Shown: in pieces, positions 33,980 through 42,663 of the stretch
Layout: each line of letters opens with the position of its first letter
Position numbering within the stretch: the first letter of the stretch is position 1
NCBI RefSeq assembly: GCF_022682305.1
Contig: NZ_CP093529.1
Location: 248,001-312,000, forward strand
Source: Shinella zoogloeoides
GTDB lineage: Bacteria; Pseudomonadota; Alphaproteobacteria; Rhizobiales; Rhizobiaceae
Direction: 5' to 3'
Length of the DNA: 64,000 nucleotides
The notes under the pieces: generated by a model
The model's input: the letters and a program-made list of their open reading frames with translations, nothing else
Databases searched by the model: none
Told to the model about the DNA's origin: nothing
Program-made: the position numbers and the translations under genes

Positions 33980-35167
33980 ATGACGCTGCAGGATCCGATC
34001 GTCATCGTCGGCTCGGCCCGCACCCCGATGGGCGGTTTTCGGGGCGATCTGGGGGGCGTTGCCGCGCCGGAACTCGGGGCGGCCGCGATCCGTGCGGCGC
34101 TGGCGCGCAGCGGCATCGCGGCGGAGGCCGTGGATGAAGTCGTGTTCGGCTGCGTGCTGCCGGCCGGCCAGGGGCAGGCGCCCGCCCGTCAGGCGGCGCT
34201 CGGCGCGGGCCTGCCGTTTTCGGCCGGCGCGACCACCGTCAACAAGATGTGCGGCTCGGGCATGAAGGCGGTCATGCTGGCGCATGATCTCATCGCCGCC
34301 GGCAGCGCCTCGGTCGCCGTCGCCGGCGGCATGGAGAGCATGACGAACGCGCCCTACCTGCTCGACCGCGCCCGCGGCGGCTATCGCATCGGGCATGGCC
34401 GCATCCTCGATCACATGTTCCTCGACGGACTCGAGGACGCCTATGACAAGGGTCGTCTGATGGGCACCTTCGCCGAGGATTGTGCCGAGGCCTACCAGTT
34501 TACCCGCACGGCGCAGGACGATTATGCCATCGCCTCCCTGACCCGCGCCCGCCAGGCCATCGAGACGGGTGCGTTCCAGGCGGAGATCGCACCTGTTGCC
34601 GTGAAGGCGGGGCGGGCCGAGGCCCTCGTCGAGCAGGACGAGCAGCCCGGCAAGGCGAAACCGGAGAGGATCGCGACGCTGAAACCGGCCTTCCGCGAGG
34701 GCGGCACGGTGACGGCGGCGAATGCGTCCTCGATTTCCGACGGCGCGGCCGCGCTGGTGCTGATGCGCCGCTCCCGGGCCGAACGGGAGGGGCTGGCTCC
34801 ACTCGCCACGATCGTCGGCCATGCGACGCATGCGCAGGCGCCCCATCTCTTCGCGACCGCGCCGGTCGGCGCCCTGCGCAGGCTCGGGGAGCGCACCGGC
34901 TGGAATCTCCGGGACGTCGATCTCTTCGAAATCAACGAGGCCTTCGCCGTCGTCGCCATGGCGGCGATGCGCGATCTCGATCTGCCGCACGACAAGGTCA
35001 ACGTCCATGGCGGGGCCTGCGCGCTCGGCCATCCCATCGGCGCATCGGGCGCGCGGGTACTCGTCACGCTGCTGGCCGCGCTGGAGCGCCACGGCCTGAG
35101 GCGCGGCATGGCGACGCTGTGCATCGGCGGCGGCGAGGCGACCGCGGTCGCGGTGGAGCGGTTGTAA
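33980..35167 (+). CDS. Acetyl-CoA C-acyltransferase (thiolase)
   Basis: A 395-residue thiolase that condenses two acetyl-CoA or cleaves a beta-ketoacyl-CoA. Catalytic residues are Cys91 ([11 protein letters not shown]), His351 ([15 protein letters not shown]) and Cys381 (LCIGGGEA), at the positions of biosynthetic thiolases. [10 protein letters not shown] is the conserved Asn region. The start at 33980 follows GGGAGG; the frame is open further upstream without homology. It converges on the aldehyde dehydrogenase gene. Role in PHB synthesis or ketone use cannot be decided here. Confidence 0.92.
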   Translation: MTLQDPIVIVGSARTPMGGFRGDLGGVAAPELGAAAIRAALARSGIAAEAVDEVVFGCVLPAGQGQAPARQAALGAGLPFSAGATTVNKMCGSGMKAVMLAHDLIAAGSASVAVAGGMESMTNAPYLLDRARGGYRIGHGRILDHMFLDGLEDAYDKGRLMGTFAEDCAEAYQFTRTAQDDYAIASLTRARQAIETGAFQAEIAPVAVKAGRAEALVEQDEQPGKAKPERIATLKPAFREGGTVTAANASSISDGAAALVLMRRSRAEREGLAPLATIVGHATHAQAPHLFATAPVGALRRLGERTGWNLRDVDLFEINEAFAVVAMAAMRDLDLPHDKVNVHGGACALGHPIGASGARVLVTLLAALERHGLRRGMATLCIGGGEATAVAVERL

Positions 35168-35191
35168 GCCGTTGTGGGCAGGAGAGGCGTA

Positions 35192-36667
35192 TCAGATGCC
35201 GCCCATGCAGAGGTATTTCATCTCCAGATAGTCCTCCAGCCCGTGGCGGGAGCCTTCGCGGCCCATGCCGGATTGCTTGACGCCGCCGAAGGGCGCGGCT
35301 TCCGAGGACATGCGCCCGGTATTGATGCCGACCATGCCGTATTCCAGGGCTTCGGCGACCCGCCAGACGCGGCTGAGGTTGGAGGCGTAGAAATAGGCGG
35401 CGAGGCCGTAGATCGTGTCGTTGGCCTCGCGCACCACCTGATCGGCATCCGTGAAGCGTATGATGGGGGCGAGTGGGCCGAAGGTCTCCTCCTGCGCGAT
35501 GCGCATGCCGCGGGAGATGCCGGTGAGCACGGTCGGCGCGAAGAAGGTGCCCGCGCCGGCGATGCGATTGCCGCCACAGCGGATGCGGCCGCCCTTGTCC
35601 ACGGCGTCGGCGACATGGGCCTCGATCTTGGCGAGCGCCCGCCCGTCGATCAGCGGGCCGATGGCGGTGTCGGGCGCAAAGCCGTCGCCAACGGCAAGCG
35701 TGCCGACGCGGGCGGTGAACTTCTCGGCGAATTCGTCGTGGACGCCGGCCTGTACATAGAGCCGGTTCGCCGAAACGCAGGTCTGTCCGGCATTGCGGAA
35801 TTTTGCCTGGATCGCGCCGTCCACGGCCGCATCGATATCGGCGTCGTCGAAGACGATGAAGGGCGCGTTGCCGCCGAGTTCCAGGCTGAGCTTCTTCACC
35901 TGGTCGGCGCATTGCCGCATCAGGAGGCGGCCCACCTCCGTCGAGCCGGTGAAGCTGATCTTGCGCACCTGCGGATTGAAGCAGAGTTCGCGCCCGACGC
36001 CATCGCCCTCCGCCGCATAGACGAGATTGACCACGCCGGCCGGAAAACCGGCCTTGCCGGCAAGCGCCACCATCGCGCCCGCCACCAGCGGCGTCTGCTC
36101 CGCCGGCTTCAGCACCACCGTGCAGCCGGCTGCCAGCGCCGGCGAGATTTTTCGCGCGACCATAGAGGCCGGGAAATTCCAGGGCGTGATCGCGCCGACG
36201 ACGCCGATCGGCTGCTTGATGACGATCATGCGCCGGTCGCGCGAGGGCGCGGGGATCGTCTCGCCGTAGACGCGGTTGGCCTCCTCCGCATACCATTGCA
36301 GATAGGCGGCGGCATGCGAGACCTCGGATTTCGCCTCGGCGAGAGGCTTGCCCATCTCGGCGGTCAGGATGGCCGCGAGGTCGTCCGTATGGCGGACGAT
36401 CAACTGGTGCCAGCGCCAGAGCGTGTCGGAACGCTCGCGTGCCGTGAGGCCGGCCCATTCGGCCTGCGCCTCGCCGGCCCGGTCGATGGCGGCCCGGGCG
36501 CCGTCCACGCCCATGTCCGGAATGTCGGCCAGATGCTCGCCGGTGGCGGGATTGACGACCGCGAAGGTGGGCGTGCCGTCGGCAAGGCCGAGCCAGGCGG
36601 GATCGACGATCGCGCCGAACAGCTCGGGGTTCTTCAAGCGGCGGATGAGGGTGTGCGACAGGGCCAA
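35192..36667 (-). CDS. gabD: NAD(P)-dependent succinate-semialdehyde-type dehydrogenase
   Basis: A 491-residue aldehyde dehydrogenase of the GabD class, oxidising succinate semialdehyde (from GABA or putrescine breakdown) to succinate. It shows VVGAITPWNFPASMVARKIS, the base Glu263 in LSLELGGNAPF and nucleophile Cys297 in FRNAGQTCVSANR. The best start is an unusual TTG at 36667 with a perfect GGAGG seven bases upstream, giving LALSHTLIRRLKNPELF. A glutarate- or other semialdehyde is possible. Context with agmatine/putrescine genes 4 kb away is suggestive. A dyad operator lies upstream. Confidence 0.88.
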   Translation of the reverse strand: MALSHTLIRRLKNPELFGAIVDPAWLGLADGTPTFAVVNPATGEHLADIPDMGVDGARAAIDRAGEAQAEWAGLTARERSDTLWRWHQLIVRHTDDLAAILTAEMGKPLAEAKSEVSHAAAYLQWYAEEANRVYGETIPAPSRDRRMIVIKQPIGVVGAITPWNFPASMVARKISPALAAGCTVVLKPAEQTPLVAGAMVALAGKAGFPAGVVNLVYAAEGDGVGRELCFNPQVRKISFTGSTEVGRLLMRQCADQVKKLSLELGGNAPFIVFDDADIDAAVDGAIQAKFRNAGQTCVSANRLYVQAGVHDEFAEKFTARVGTLAVGDGFAPDTAIGPLIDGRALAKIEAHVADAVDKGGRIRCGGNRIAGAGTFFAPTVLTGISRGMRIAQEETFGPLAPIIRFTDADQVVREANDTIYGLAAYFYASNLSRVWRVAEALEYGMVGINTGRMSSEAAPFGGVKQSGMGREGSRHGLEDYLEMKYLCMGGI

Positions 36668-36743
36668 GCGGTGTCCTCCCGATGAGGCGTCATTGACGAA
36701 GCAATAGGAGACCAGCCGGCCGCCTGCAATCGGGACGAGGCAT

Positions 36744-36768
36744 CGAAACCGTCTCGGAGACAATATCG
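36744..36768. promoter_or_regulatory. 25-bp dyad, candidate TetR operator 1
   Basis: The core GTCTC-G-GAGAC (36751-36761) is a perfect palindrome, flanked symmetrically by CGA (36744-36746) and TCG (36766-36768). It lies between the dehydrogenase (starting at 36667, minus) and the TetR gene (36912, plus), the place where TetR repressors usually bind. A GC-rich hairpin follows at about 36774-36801. Confidence 0.5.
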
Positions 36769-36911
36769 TCCGGGGCCCGGCCTGCAAGGCAGGCCCGGGC
36801 GCTACGGGAATAGGGCTGCGCGAGACGGCGGCAAACTTGATATTGCGCCTGCTTTCGGCAAGATGGCGGCCGGGTCAAGGAATGGCGGTGGGTTCGTTCG
36901 AAGGAGAGGCG

Positions 36912-37571
36912 GTGAGCGCTGGATCGGGAAGGGAGAAGCGCGCCGTCGCCGCGCAGGTGGCCGGGCGGATGACACGGGAGGCATGGGTCGAGGCGGGTGT
37001 CGCGGCGCTTGTCGAGGAGGGCATCGCCAATGTGAAGATCCAGACCATCGCAAAGCGGCTTGCGGTCTCCCGCTCCAGCTTCTACTGGTTTTTCGCGGAT
37101 CTGCAGGACCTGCAGAAGGAATTGCTCGCCTATTGGCTTTGCAAGAACACAAGCCCCATCATCGAGCGCGCCCTTCGCCCGGCGTCCACCGTGACGGGGG
37201 CGGTGTGCCATATCTTCGAATGCTGGGTGGACCCGGCGCTTTTCGACCCGCGTCTCGATGCGGCGGTCCGTTCCTGGGGGCAGGTGGACACGGCGATACG
37301 TCAGGCTGTCGATCAGGCAGATGAGCAGCGTGTCGAGGCGCTGACACGCATGTTCTCGCGCTACGGCTACGCCGCCGAGGAGGCTTTCATCCGCGCGCGG
37401 GTCCTCTATTTCACACAGATCGGCCATTACACGCTCGGCATGCGCGACGACCGCGAAATGCGCCTGCGCCTCCTGCGCGCCTATCTTCTCAGCTTCACCG
37501 GGCAGCAGGCCCTGGACGACGAGATTGAGGCCTTCGCGGCGCTGATGCGGCGCGTTCAACCCGGCGGTTGA
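36912..37571 (+). CDS. TetR-family transcriptional regulator
   Basis: A 219-residue repressor with an N-terminal helix-turn-helix (GIANVKIQTIAKRLAVSRSS followed by FYWFF) and an all-helical ligand domain. I favour the GTG at 36912, preceded by AAGGAGAGG; an ATG at 36882 would add ten residues. It is divergent from the semialdehyde dehydrogenase and lies 174 bp upstream of the sarcosine oxidase operon on the same strand. Palindromes on both sides suggest it controls one or both. Confidence 0.85.
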   Translation: MSAGSGREKRAVAAQVAGRMTREAWVEAGVAALVEEGIANVKIQTIAKRLAVSRSSFYWFFADLQDLQKELLAYWLCKNTSPIIERALRPASTVTGAVCHIFECWVDPALFDPRLDAAVRSWGQVDTAIRQAVDQADEQRVEALTRMFSRYGYAAEEAFIRARVLYFTQIGHYTLGMRDDREMRLRLLRAYLLSFTGQQALDDEIEAFAALMRRVQPGG

Positions 37572-37597
37572 CGCTTTCCTTCGCTCTGCCGCAAACT

Positions 37598-37617
37598 TCT
37601 GGACATAAGTGTCCAGA
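37598..37617. promoter_or_regulatory. 20-bp palindrome upstream of sox operon, candidate TetR operator 2
   Basis: TCTGGACA-TAAG-TGTCCAGA has perfect 8-bp arms around a 4-base spacer. It sits 26 bp after the TetR stop and about 130 bp before soxB. Its size and symmetry are typical of a TetR operator. No U-tract follows, so it is not a terminator. Confidence 0.6.
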
Positions 37618-37745
37618 GGCGCTATCGATGATGGCAGACCGGATGCATGGCATCCTTCTTCCTTTCCGGGGTAGCGCATGAAGCAGCACTTGGCCGCGCC
37701 GTTCCATCACCGTCCGCCGGCATGCGCGGCGATGGGCGTCCTGCG

Positions 37746-38999
37746 ATGACGCGGCATTATTCCGCTCTTTCGCTCTTCAAGGAGGGGCTTTTCGGCCAGA
37801 AGGGCTGGCAGCAGGCCTGGCGCTCGCCCGAGCCGAAGCCGCGCTACGATATCCTGATCATCGGCGGCGGCGGACATGGTCTGGCGACGGCCTATTACCT
37901 TGCCAGGACGCACAATATCCGCAACGTCGCGATCATCGAGAAGGGCTGGCTCGGCGGCGGTAATACCGGACGCAACACGACCGTCGTGCGCTCGAACTAC
38001 TTCTTCCCGGAAAGTACGGCGCTCTACGACATGGCGCTGCGCCTCTACGAGACGCTCGGCCGCGACCTCAACTACAATATCATGCTGTCGCAGCGCGGCA
38101 TTATCACGCTCGCCCATAGCGAAGCCGAGATGGAGATGGCGGCGCGCACCGTCAACGCGATGCAGATCAACGGCACGGACGCCGAACTGTTCGATATCGA
38201 GGACGTGCGGCGGGTCCTGCCGCTGCTGAACGTTTCGCCCGGTGCGCGCTATCCGGTCTTCGGCGGCGTCTGGCAGGGCAGGGCCGGCACGGCGCGGCAC
38301 GATGCGGTCGCCTGGGGCTATGCCCGCGCCGCCGACCGGCTGGGCGTCGACATCATCCAGTCCTGCGAGGTGGAGGAATTCATCGTCGAGGGCGGGCGGT
38401 GCCGTGGCGTGAAGACCAGCCGGGGCGAGATCCGCGCCGAACGGACGGGCATGGTCGTCGCCGGCCATTCCTCGCATCTTGCGGCGAAGGCCGGCTTCTG
38501 CCTGCCCATCACCTCCTACGCCCTGCAGGCCTGCGTTTCCGAGCCGGTAAAGCCCGTGCTCGATACCGTCGTCCTGTCGCCCGGCACCGGCACTTATGCC
38601 AGCCAGTCGGACAAGGGCGAACTGGTGCTCGGCGGCGCGCTCGACCGGGTGCCTTCCTATGGCCAGCGCGGCAACCTGCCGGTGCTGGAGGATGTCGTCG
38701 CGGGTCTCCTCGAAATGTTCCCGAGCTTCCGCCAGCTTCGGCTGATGCGGCAATGGGCCGGCATCGTCGACGTGACGCCCGATTCCTCGCCGATCCTCGG
38801 GGAAAGCCCGCTGCCGGGCCTTTTCCTCAATTGCGGCTGGGGAACCGGCGGCTTCAAGGCCATCCCGGCCGGCGGCACGCTGCTCGCCCATCTGCTCGCG
38901 ACGGGAAACCATCACGATGTCAGCCGCCCCTTCGATCTCGACCGCTTCACGCGCGGCCGGCTGATCGACGAGGCGGCCGGCTCCGGCATCGCGCATTAG
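37746..38999 (+). CDS. soxB: Sarcosine oxidase beta subunit
   Basis: A 417-residue FAD-dependent amine oxidase subunit that demethylates sarcosine to glycine. The dinucleotide motif is ILIIGGGGHGLATAYYL (about residues 36-52), followed by GGGNTGRNTTVVRSNYF. The residue normally joined covalently to FMN is near GTARHDAVAWGYA. The C-terminus has DVTPDSSPILG and the GWGTGGFKAIPAGG flavin segment. The length matches SoxB. The start at 37746 gives the conserved beginning MTRHYSALSLFKEGL. It is first in the soxBDAG operon. Confidence 0.95.
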   Translation: MTRHYSALSLFKEGLFGQKGWQQAWRSPEPKPRYDILIIGGGGHGLATAYYLARTHNIRNVAIIEKGWLGGGNTGRNTTVVRSNYFFPESTALYDMALRLYETLGRDLNYNIMLSQRGIITLAHSEAEMEMAARTVNAMQINGTDAELFDIEDVRRVLPLLNVSPGARYPVFGGVWQGRAGTARHDAVAWGYARAADRLGVDIIQSCEVEEFIVEGGRCRGVKTSRGEIRAERTGMVVAGHSSHLAAKAGFCLPITSYALQACVSEPVKPVLDTVVLSPGTGTYASQSDKGELVLGGALDRVPSYGQRGNLPVLEDVVAGLLEMFPSFRQLRLMRQWAGIVDVTPDSSPILGESPLPGLFLNCGWGTGGFKAIPAGGTLLAHLLATGNHHDVSRPFDLDRFTRGRLIDEAAGSGIAH

Positions 39000-39008
39000 G
39001 AGGCGTCC

Positions 39009-39293
39009 ATGCAGCTTTTCCCATGCCCCTTCTGCGGACCGAGAAGCGAGAGCGAATTTCATTTCGGCGGCGACGCCGGCAACCATCGCCCGGAAGGTTT
39101 TCGCACCGTGACGGATGGCGCGTGGGCCGCCTATCTCTATGAGCGCAACAACCTGCGCGGGGCGGCAAGCGAGATCTGGATGCATATGGCCTGCGGCGAG
39201 GTGTTCCGCATGGAGCGGGACACCGTGAACCATCGCGTGGCGGGGACCCTCGCGCTTGGGCAGGGAGGCGGCGATGACGGCATGGCGCACTGA
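39009..39293 (+). CDS. soxD: Sarcosine oxidase delta subunit
   Basis: A 94-residue zinc-binding small subunit. The metal ligands are in MQLFPCPFCGPR (Cys6, Cys9), a following His, and WMHMACGEVF (Cys). The conserved YLYERNNLRG segment is present. It lies 9 bp after soxB and overlaps soxA by 20 bp. Confidence 0.93.
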   Translation: MQLFPCPFCGPRSESEFHFGGDAGNHRPEGFRTVTDGAWAAYLYERNNLRGAASEIWMHMACGEVFRMERDTVNHRVAGTLALGQGGGDDGMAH

Positions 39294-42081
39294 CGGCGGC
39301 TCGGCGATCGACCGGTCACGGCCGCTTTCCTTCACCTTCGACGGCCGGACGGTCGAGGGCTTTGCCGGCGATACGCTTGCCTCGGCGCTTCTGGCTGGTG
39401 GCGTTCGCGTGCTCGGCCGCAGCTTCAAGTATCACCGCCCGCGCGGCCTCTGGGGCGCGGGTGTCGAGGAGCCGAACGCGCTGGTCGATATCGCCGGCGG
39501 CATGCCGAACACGCGCGCCACGCTGGCGCTCGCCGCCGATGGCATGGCTGTGCGCAGCGTGAATGCCGAGCCGAGCGCGCAGAAGGATCGCCACGCCTTC
39601 CTCGATGTGTTCTCGCGCTTCATTCCGGCCGCCTTCTACTACAAGACCTTCATGTTCCCGGACTGGCACCTTTTTGAGCCACGCATCCGGCAGATGGCGG
39701 GCCTCGGGACAGTGGACGTGGCGGCGGGCGGTCCTGCCTTCGCCGAGCAGGTGAACCATCATTGCGACGTGCTGGTGGTCGGCGCGGGGCCTTCAGGCCT
39801 TTTGGCCGCACGCACGGCGGCGCGCGCGGGAAAACGCGTCGTGCTCTGCGACGATGGCCGGCAGGTCGGCGGCAGCCTGCTTTTCCGTGAGGCGACCATA
39901 GAGGGGCGCCCCGGTGCCGAATGGGCGCGGGAGGTGGCGGCCGAGCTGGAGCAGACCGGTGCCCTGGTGCTGACCGGCACGACGGCCTTCGGCATTTACG
40001 ATCACCACCTCGTCGGCCTCAGCCAGAAGGTGGAGGGTGACGCGTCGGATCGGTTGTGGCGTGTCCGCGCGGCGTCGATCGTGCTTGCCACGGGCGCCAT
40101 CGAGCGGCCATTGCCCTTCGGTCACAACGACCTGCCGGGCGTCATGTCCACGGAGGCCGCACTGGTCTATCTCCGTCGTTTCGGTGTCGTCGCGGGCCGC
40201 AGGATCGTCGTCGCCACGAACAATGGGCTGGCCTACGAGACGGCGCTGGCGCTCGCGGCGGCCGGCGCCGAGGTGACCGTCGTCGATTATCGCGCTGACG
40301 CCCCGTCGCCCGCCGGACTGCGGGTGCTGAAGGGCGTGACCGTCGCGGCCGCGCTCGGCCGTGGGACGGTGACCGGCGTCAGGCTTTCCGACGGTACGGT
40401 GATGGAAGCGGATGCGATCCTCGCCTCGGGCGGTTTCACGCCGACGGTGCATCTCTTCTGCCAGGCGCAGGGCAAGCTGGACTGGCGCGACGATATCCTC
40501 GCCTTCGTTCCCGGCCGCCCTGTCGATGGCGTCGAGGTGGTGGGCGCGGCGGCGGGGCGGTTCGCGCTTCCGGCCGTGCTTGCCGACGATACGGCGCAGG
40601 AGCTCGGCATCGTTGCGGCCTGGCCGAAGCCGGGGGCGCGGGAGCGGGTCTGGATCGACCTGCAGAACGATGTAACGGCCAAGGATGTGGAGCTTGCGGT
40701 GCGGGAGAATTTCGTCTCCGTCGAGCACCTGAAGCGCTATACCACGCTCGGCATGGCCACGGATCAGGGCAAGACCTCCAATGTCAACGGTCTGGCGCTG
40801 ATGGCCGAACTGACGGGCCGGCGCATCCCTGCGGTCGGCACGACGACCTATCGGCCGCCCTTCACGCCGGTTCCCTTCTCCACCTTCGCCGGCGCGCGGT
40901 CCGGCACGCGCATGAATCCGCTGCGCCGCCTGCCGCTCGAACGGGAGCATCGCGCTGAGGGTGCCGTTTTCCGCGCCTATGGCGGCTGGCTGCGCCCGGC
41001 CTTCTACGGCCCCGGCGTACCGGACGAATGCATCCAGGCGGAGGCGAAGGCCGCACGTGAGGGCGTCGCGCTCTTCGATGGCTCGCCGCTCGGCAAGATC
41101 GAGGTCATCGGGCCGGATGCCGCCCAATTCCTCGATTTCATCTATTACAACACCATGTCGACGCTGGCGCCCGGTCGCTGCCGCTACGGCTTCATCCTCA
41201 CGGAGGCGGGTGTCGTCTATGACGACGGCGTTCTGGTCCGGCTCGACGAGAACCGTTTCGTCGTTTCCTGCTCGTCCTCGCATGTATCGGGCGTGCACGG
41301 CCTGCTGGAGGAATGGCGGCAGGACCGTTTCGATCGGCGGCGGGTCTTCATCCACAATGCGACGGCCGAAATGGCGACGCTGACGGTGACCGGCCCGCGG
41401 GCAAGGGACCTCATGGAGACGCTCGGCCTCGATCTTCCGCTCGACGATGTGGCCCTGCCGCACATGGCCGTGGTCTGCGGCCTGCTCGATGGCGTGGCGG
41501 TGCGGATCGCCCGCGTCAGCTTCACGGGGGATCGATCCTACGAGATTTCCGTGCCGGCCGACAGCGCCGCGGCGGTCTGGGCGCGGTTGCGGCAGGCGGG
41601 CAAGGCCTTCGGCGCGACTCTGCTCGGCCTTGAGGCGCTGATGATCCTGCGGGCGGAAAAGGGCTATATCGTTGTCGGCAAGGATACCGACGGCACGAGC
41701 CGGCCGATGGATTTCGGCCTGACCGCGCCGCTGGAACGCAAGAAGGTGGAATTCATCGGCCGTCGTTCACTGGTCACGGAAGACGCGGCGCGGCCGGATC
41801 GCCGCCAGTTCGTCGGGCTGGAGACGGTCGACGGCCTGGGGCTGCTGCCGACGGGTGCGCATGGCGTGGAGCGGGAAGCGGGCAAGACGCGCAGCACCGG
41901 CTACGTCACGTCGAGTTATTTCAGCCCAGCCCTGCAGAGGCCGATCGCGCTGGGATTGATCGAGCGCGGCCTCGCCCGCATGGGCGATATCGTCGAGCTG
42001 CAGCATCTGCGTGAGATCAGGCGCGCGCGTATCGTTCCTTCCTGCGCCTTCGATGAGAGCGGGAGCCGCCTTCATGTTTGA
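39274..42081 (+). CDS. soxA: Sarcosine oxidase alpha subunit
   Basis: A 935-residue subunit carrying NAD+ and, in its C-terminal half, a folate-binding aminomethyltransferase (GcvT-like) domain that receives the methylene group as 5,10-methylene-THF. The N-terminal 2Fe-2S-ferredoxin-like fold starts RPLSFTFDGRTVEGFAGDTL. A Rossmann motif VVGAGPSGLLAARTAARAG is near residue 170. The GcvT-like part includes ALFDGSPLGKIEVIGPDAAQ. The start at 39274 follows GGGAGG and lies inside the end of soxD. Confidence 0.95.
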   Translation: MTAWRTDGGSAIDRSRPLSFTFDGRTVEGFAGDTLASALLAGGVRVLGRSFKYHRPRGLWGAGVEEPNALVDIAGGMPNTRATLALAADGMAVRSVNAEPSAQKDRHAFLDVFSRFIPAAFYYKTFMFPDWHLFEPRIRQMAGLGTVDVAAGGPAFAEQVNHHCDVLVVGAGPSGLLAARTAARAGKRVVLCDDGRQVGGSLLFREATIEGRPGAEWAREVAAELEQTGALVLTGTTAFGIYDHHLVGLSQKVEGDASDRLWRVRAASIVLATGAIERPLPFGHNDLPGVMSTEAALVYLRRFGVVAGRRIVVATNNGLAYETALALAAAGAEVTVVDYRADAPSPAGLRVLKGVTVAAALGRGTVTGVRLSDGTVMEADAILASGGFTPTVHLFCQAQGKLDWRDDILAFVPGRPVDGVEVVGAAAGRFALPAVLADDTAQELGIVAAWPKPGARERVWIDLQNDVTAKDVELAVRENFVSVEHLKRYTTLGMATDQGKTSNVNGLALMAELTGRRIPAVGTTTYRPPFTPVPFSTFAGARSGTRMNPLRRLPLEREHRAEGAVFRAYGGWLRPAFYGPGVPDECIQAEAKAAREGVALFDGSPLGKIEVIGPDAAQFLDFIYYNTMSTLAPGRCRYGFILTEAGVVYDDGVLVRLDENRFVVSCSSSHVSGVHGLLEEWRQDRFDRRRVFIHNATAEMATLTVTGPRARDLMETLGLDLPLDDVALPHMAVVCGLLDGVAVRIARVSFTGDRSYEISVPADSAAAVWARLRQAGKAFGATLLGLEALMILRAEKGYIVVGKDTDGTSRPMDFGLTAPLERKKVEFIGRRSLVTEDAARPDRRQFVGLETVDGLGLLPTGAHGVEREAGKTRSTGYVTSSYFSPALQRPIALGLIERGLARMGDIVELQHLREIRRARIVPSCAFDESGSRLHV

Positions 42082-42604
42082 CCTCGCCCGCAAATGGCAG
42101 CCCGAGCCGGATTGGGCCGATGCCTGCCTTGCCGGTCCCACCCTGCAGGTCCGCGCTTTGGGGCATGTCGGACAACGCCTCGTCAGTGGGGATGTGGAGG
42201 GCTTCCTCGTCCGCCACGATCTGGGACGGGACATCGGTGCGCTCGGATTGGCCCACGGGGACCGCTATGCGGTACGCGTCGCGCGCGACCGGCTGCTCGC
42301 GGTCGGGCTTTCCGCGGTCGAGCTATCCGATGGATGGCATGACGAAGGCCATGCGGTCTCGACTGTCGGTGCGGCCATGCGCGTCTTCGAGGCGAGCGGC
42401 GCAGGTGTCCGCGATCTCCTGGCGCGGGCGGTGACGGTCGATCCGGATCACCCCGGCCCTTGCGCCGCCATGCCGTTCGGCGGCGTGATGGCCGTGGTCT
42501 ATCGGCATGGCGATGCCGGGACCCTGCGCATTCATGTCGACAGGGGGCTTGCCAGCTATCTTTGGGAGTGGTTCGAATGCCAGCCACTCCTGTCGCAGGG
42601 GTAG
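42074..42604 (+). CDS. soxG: Sarcosine oxidase gamma subunit
   Basis: A 176-residue non-catalytic subunit with a GcvT-like fold that completes the heterotetramer. It begins MFDLARKWQPEPD and overlaps the end of soxA by 8 bp; GGGAG lies upstream of the ATG. The sequence is less conserved than the other subunits, as is usual for SoxG, and the assignment rests on length, position and the TLRIHVDRGLASYLWEWF ending. Confidence 0.9.
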   Translation: MFDLARKWQPEPDWADACLAGPTLQVRALGHVGQRLVSGDVEGFLVRHDLGRDIGALGLAHGDRYAVRVARDRLLAVGLSAVELSDGWHDEGHAVSTVGAAMRVFEASGAGVRDLLARAVTVDPDHPGPCAAMPFGGVMAVVYRHGDAGTLRIHVDRGLASYLWEWFECQPLLSQG

Positions 42605-42663
42605 GAATGTCATTCTGGAAGGAGCGACCCGCGCTGTTGCGGGCACAAAAGGGAGTTGAGGAT

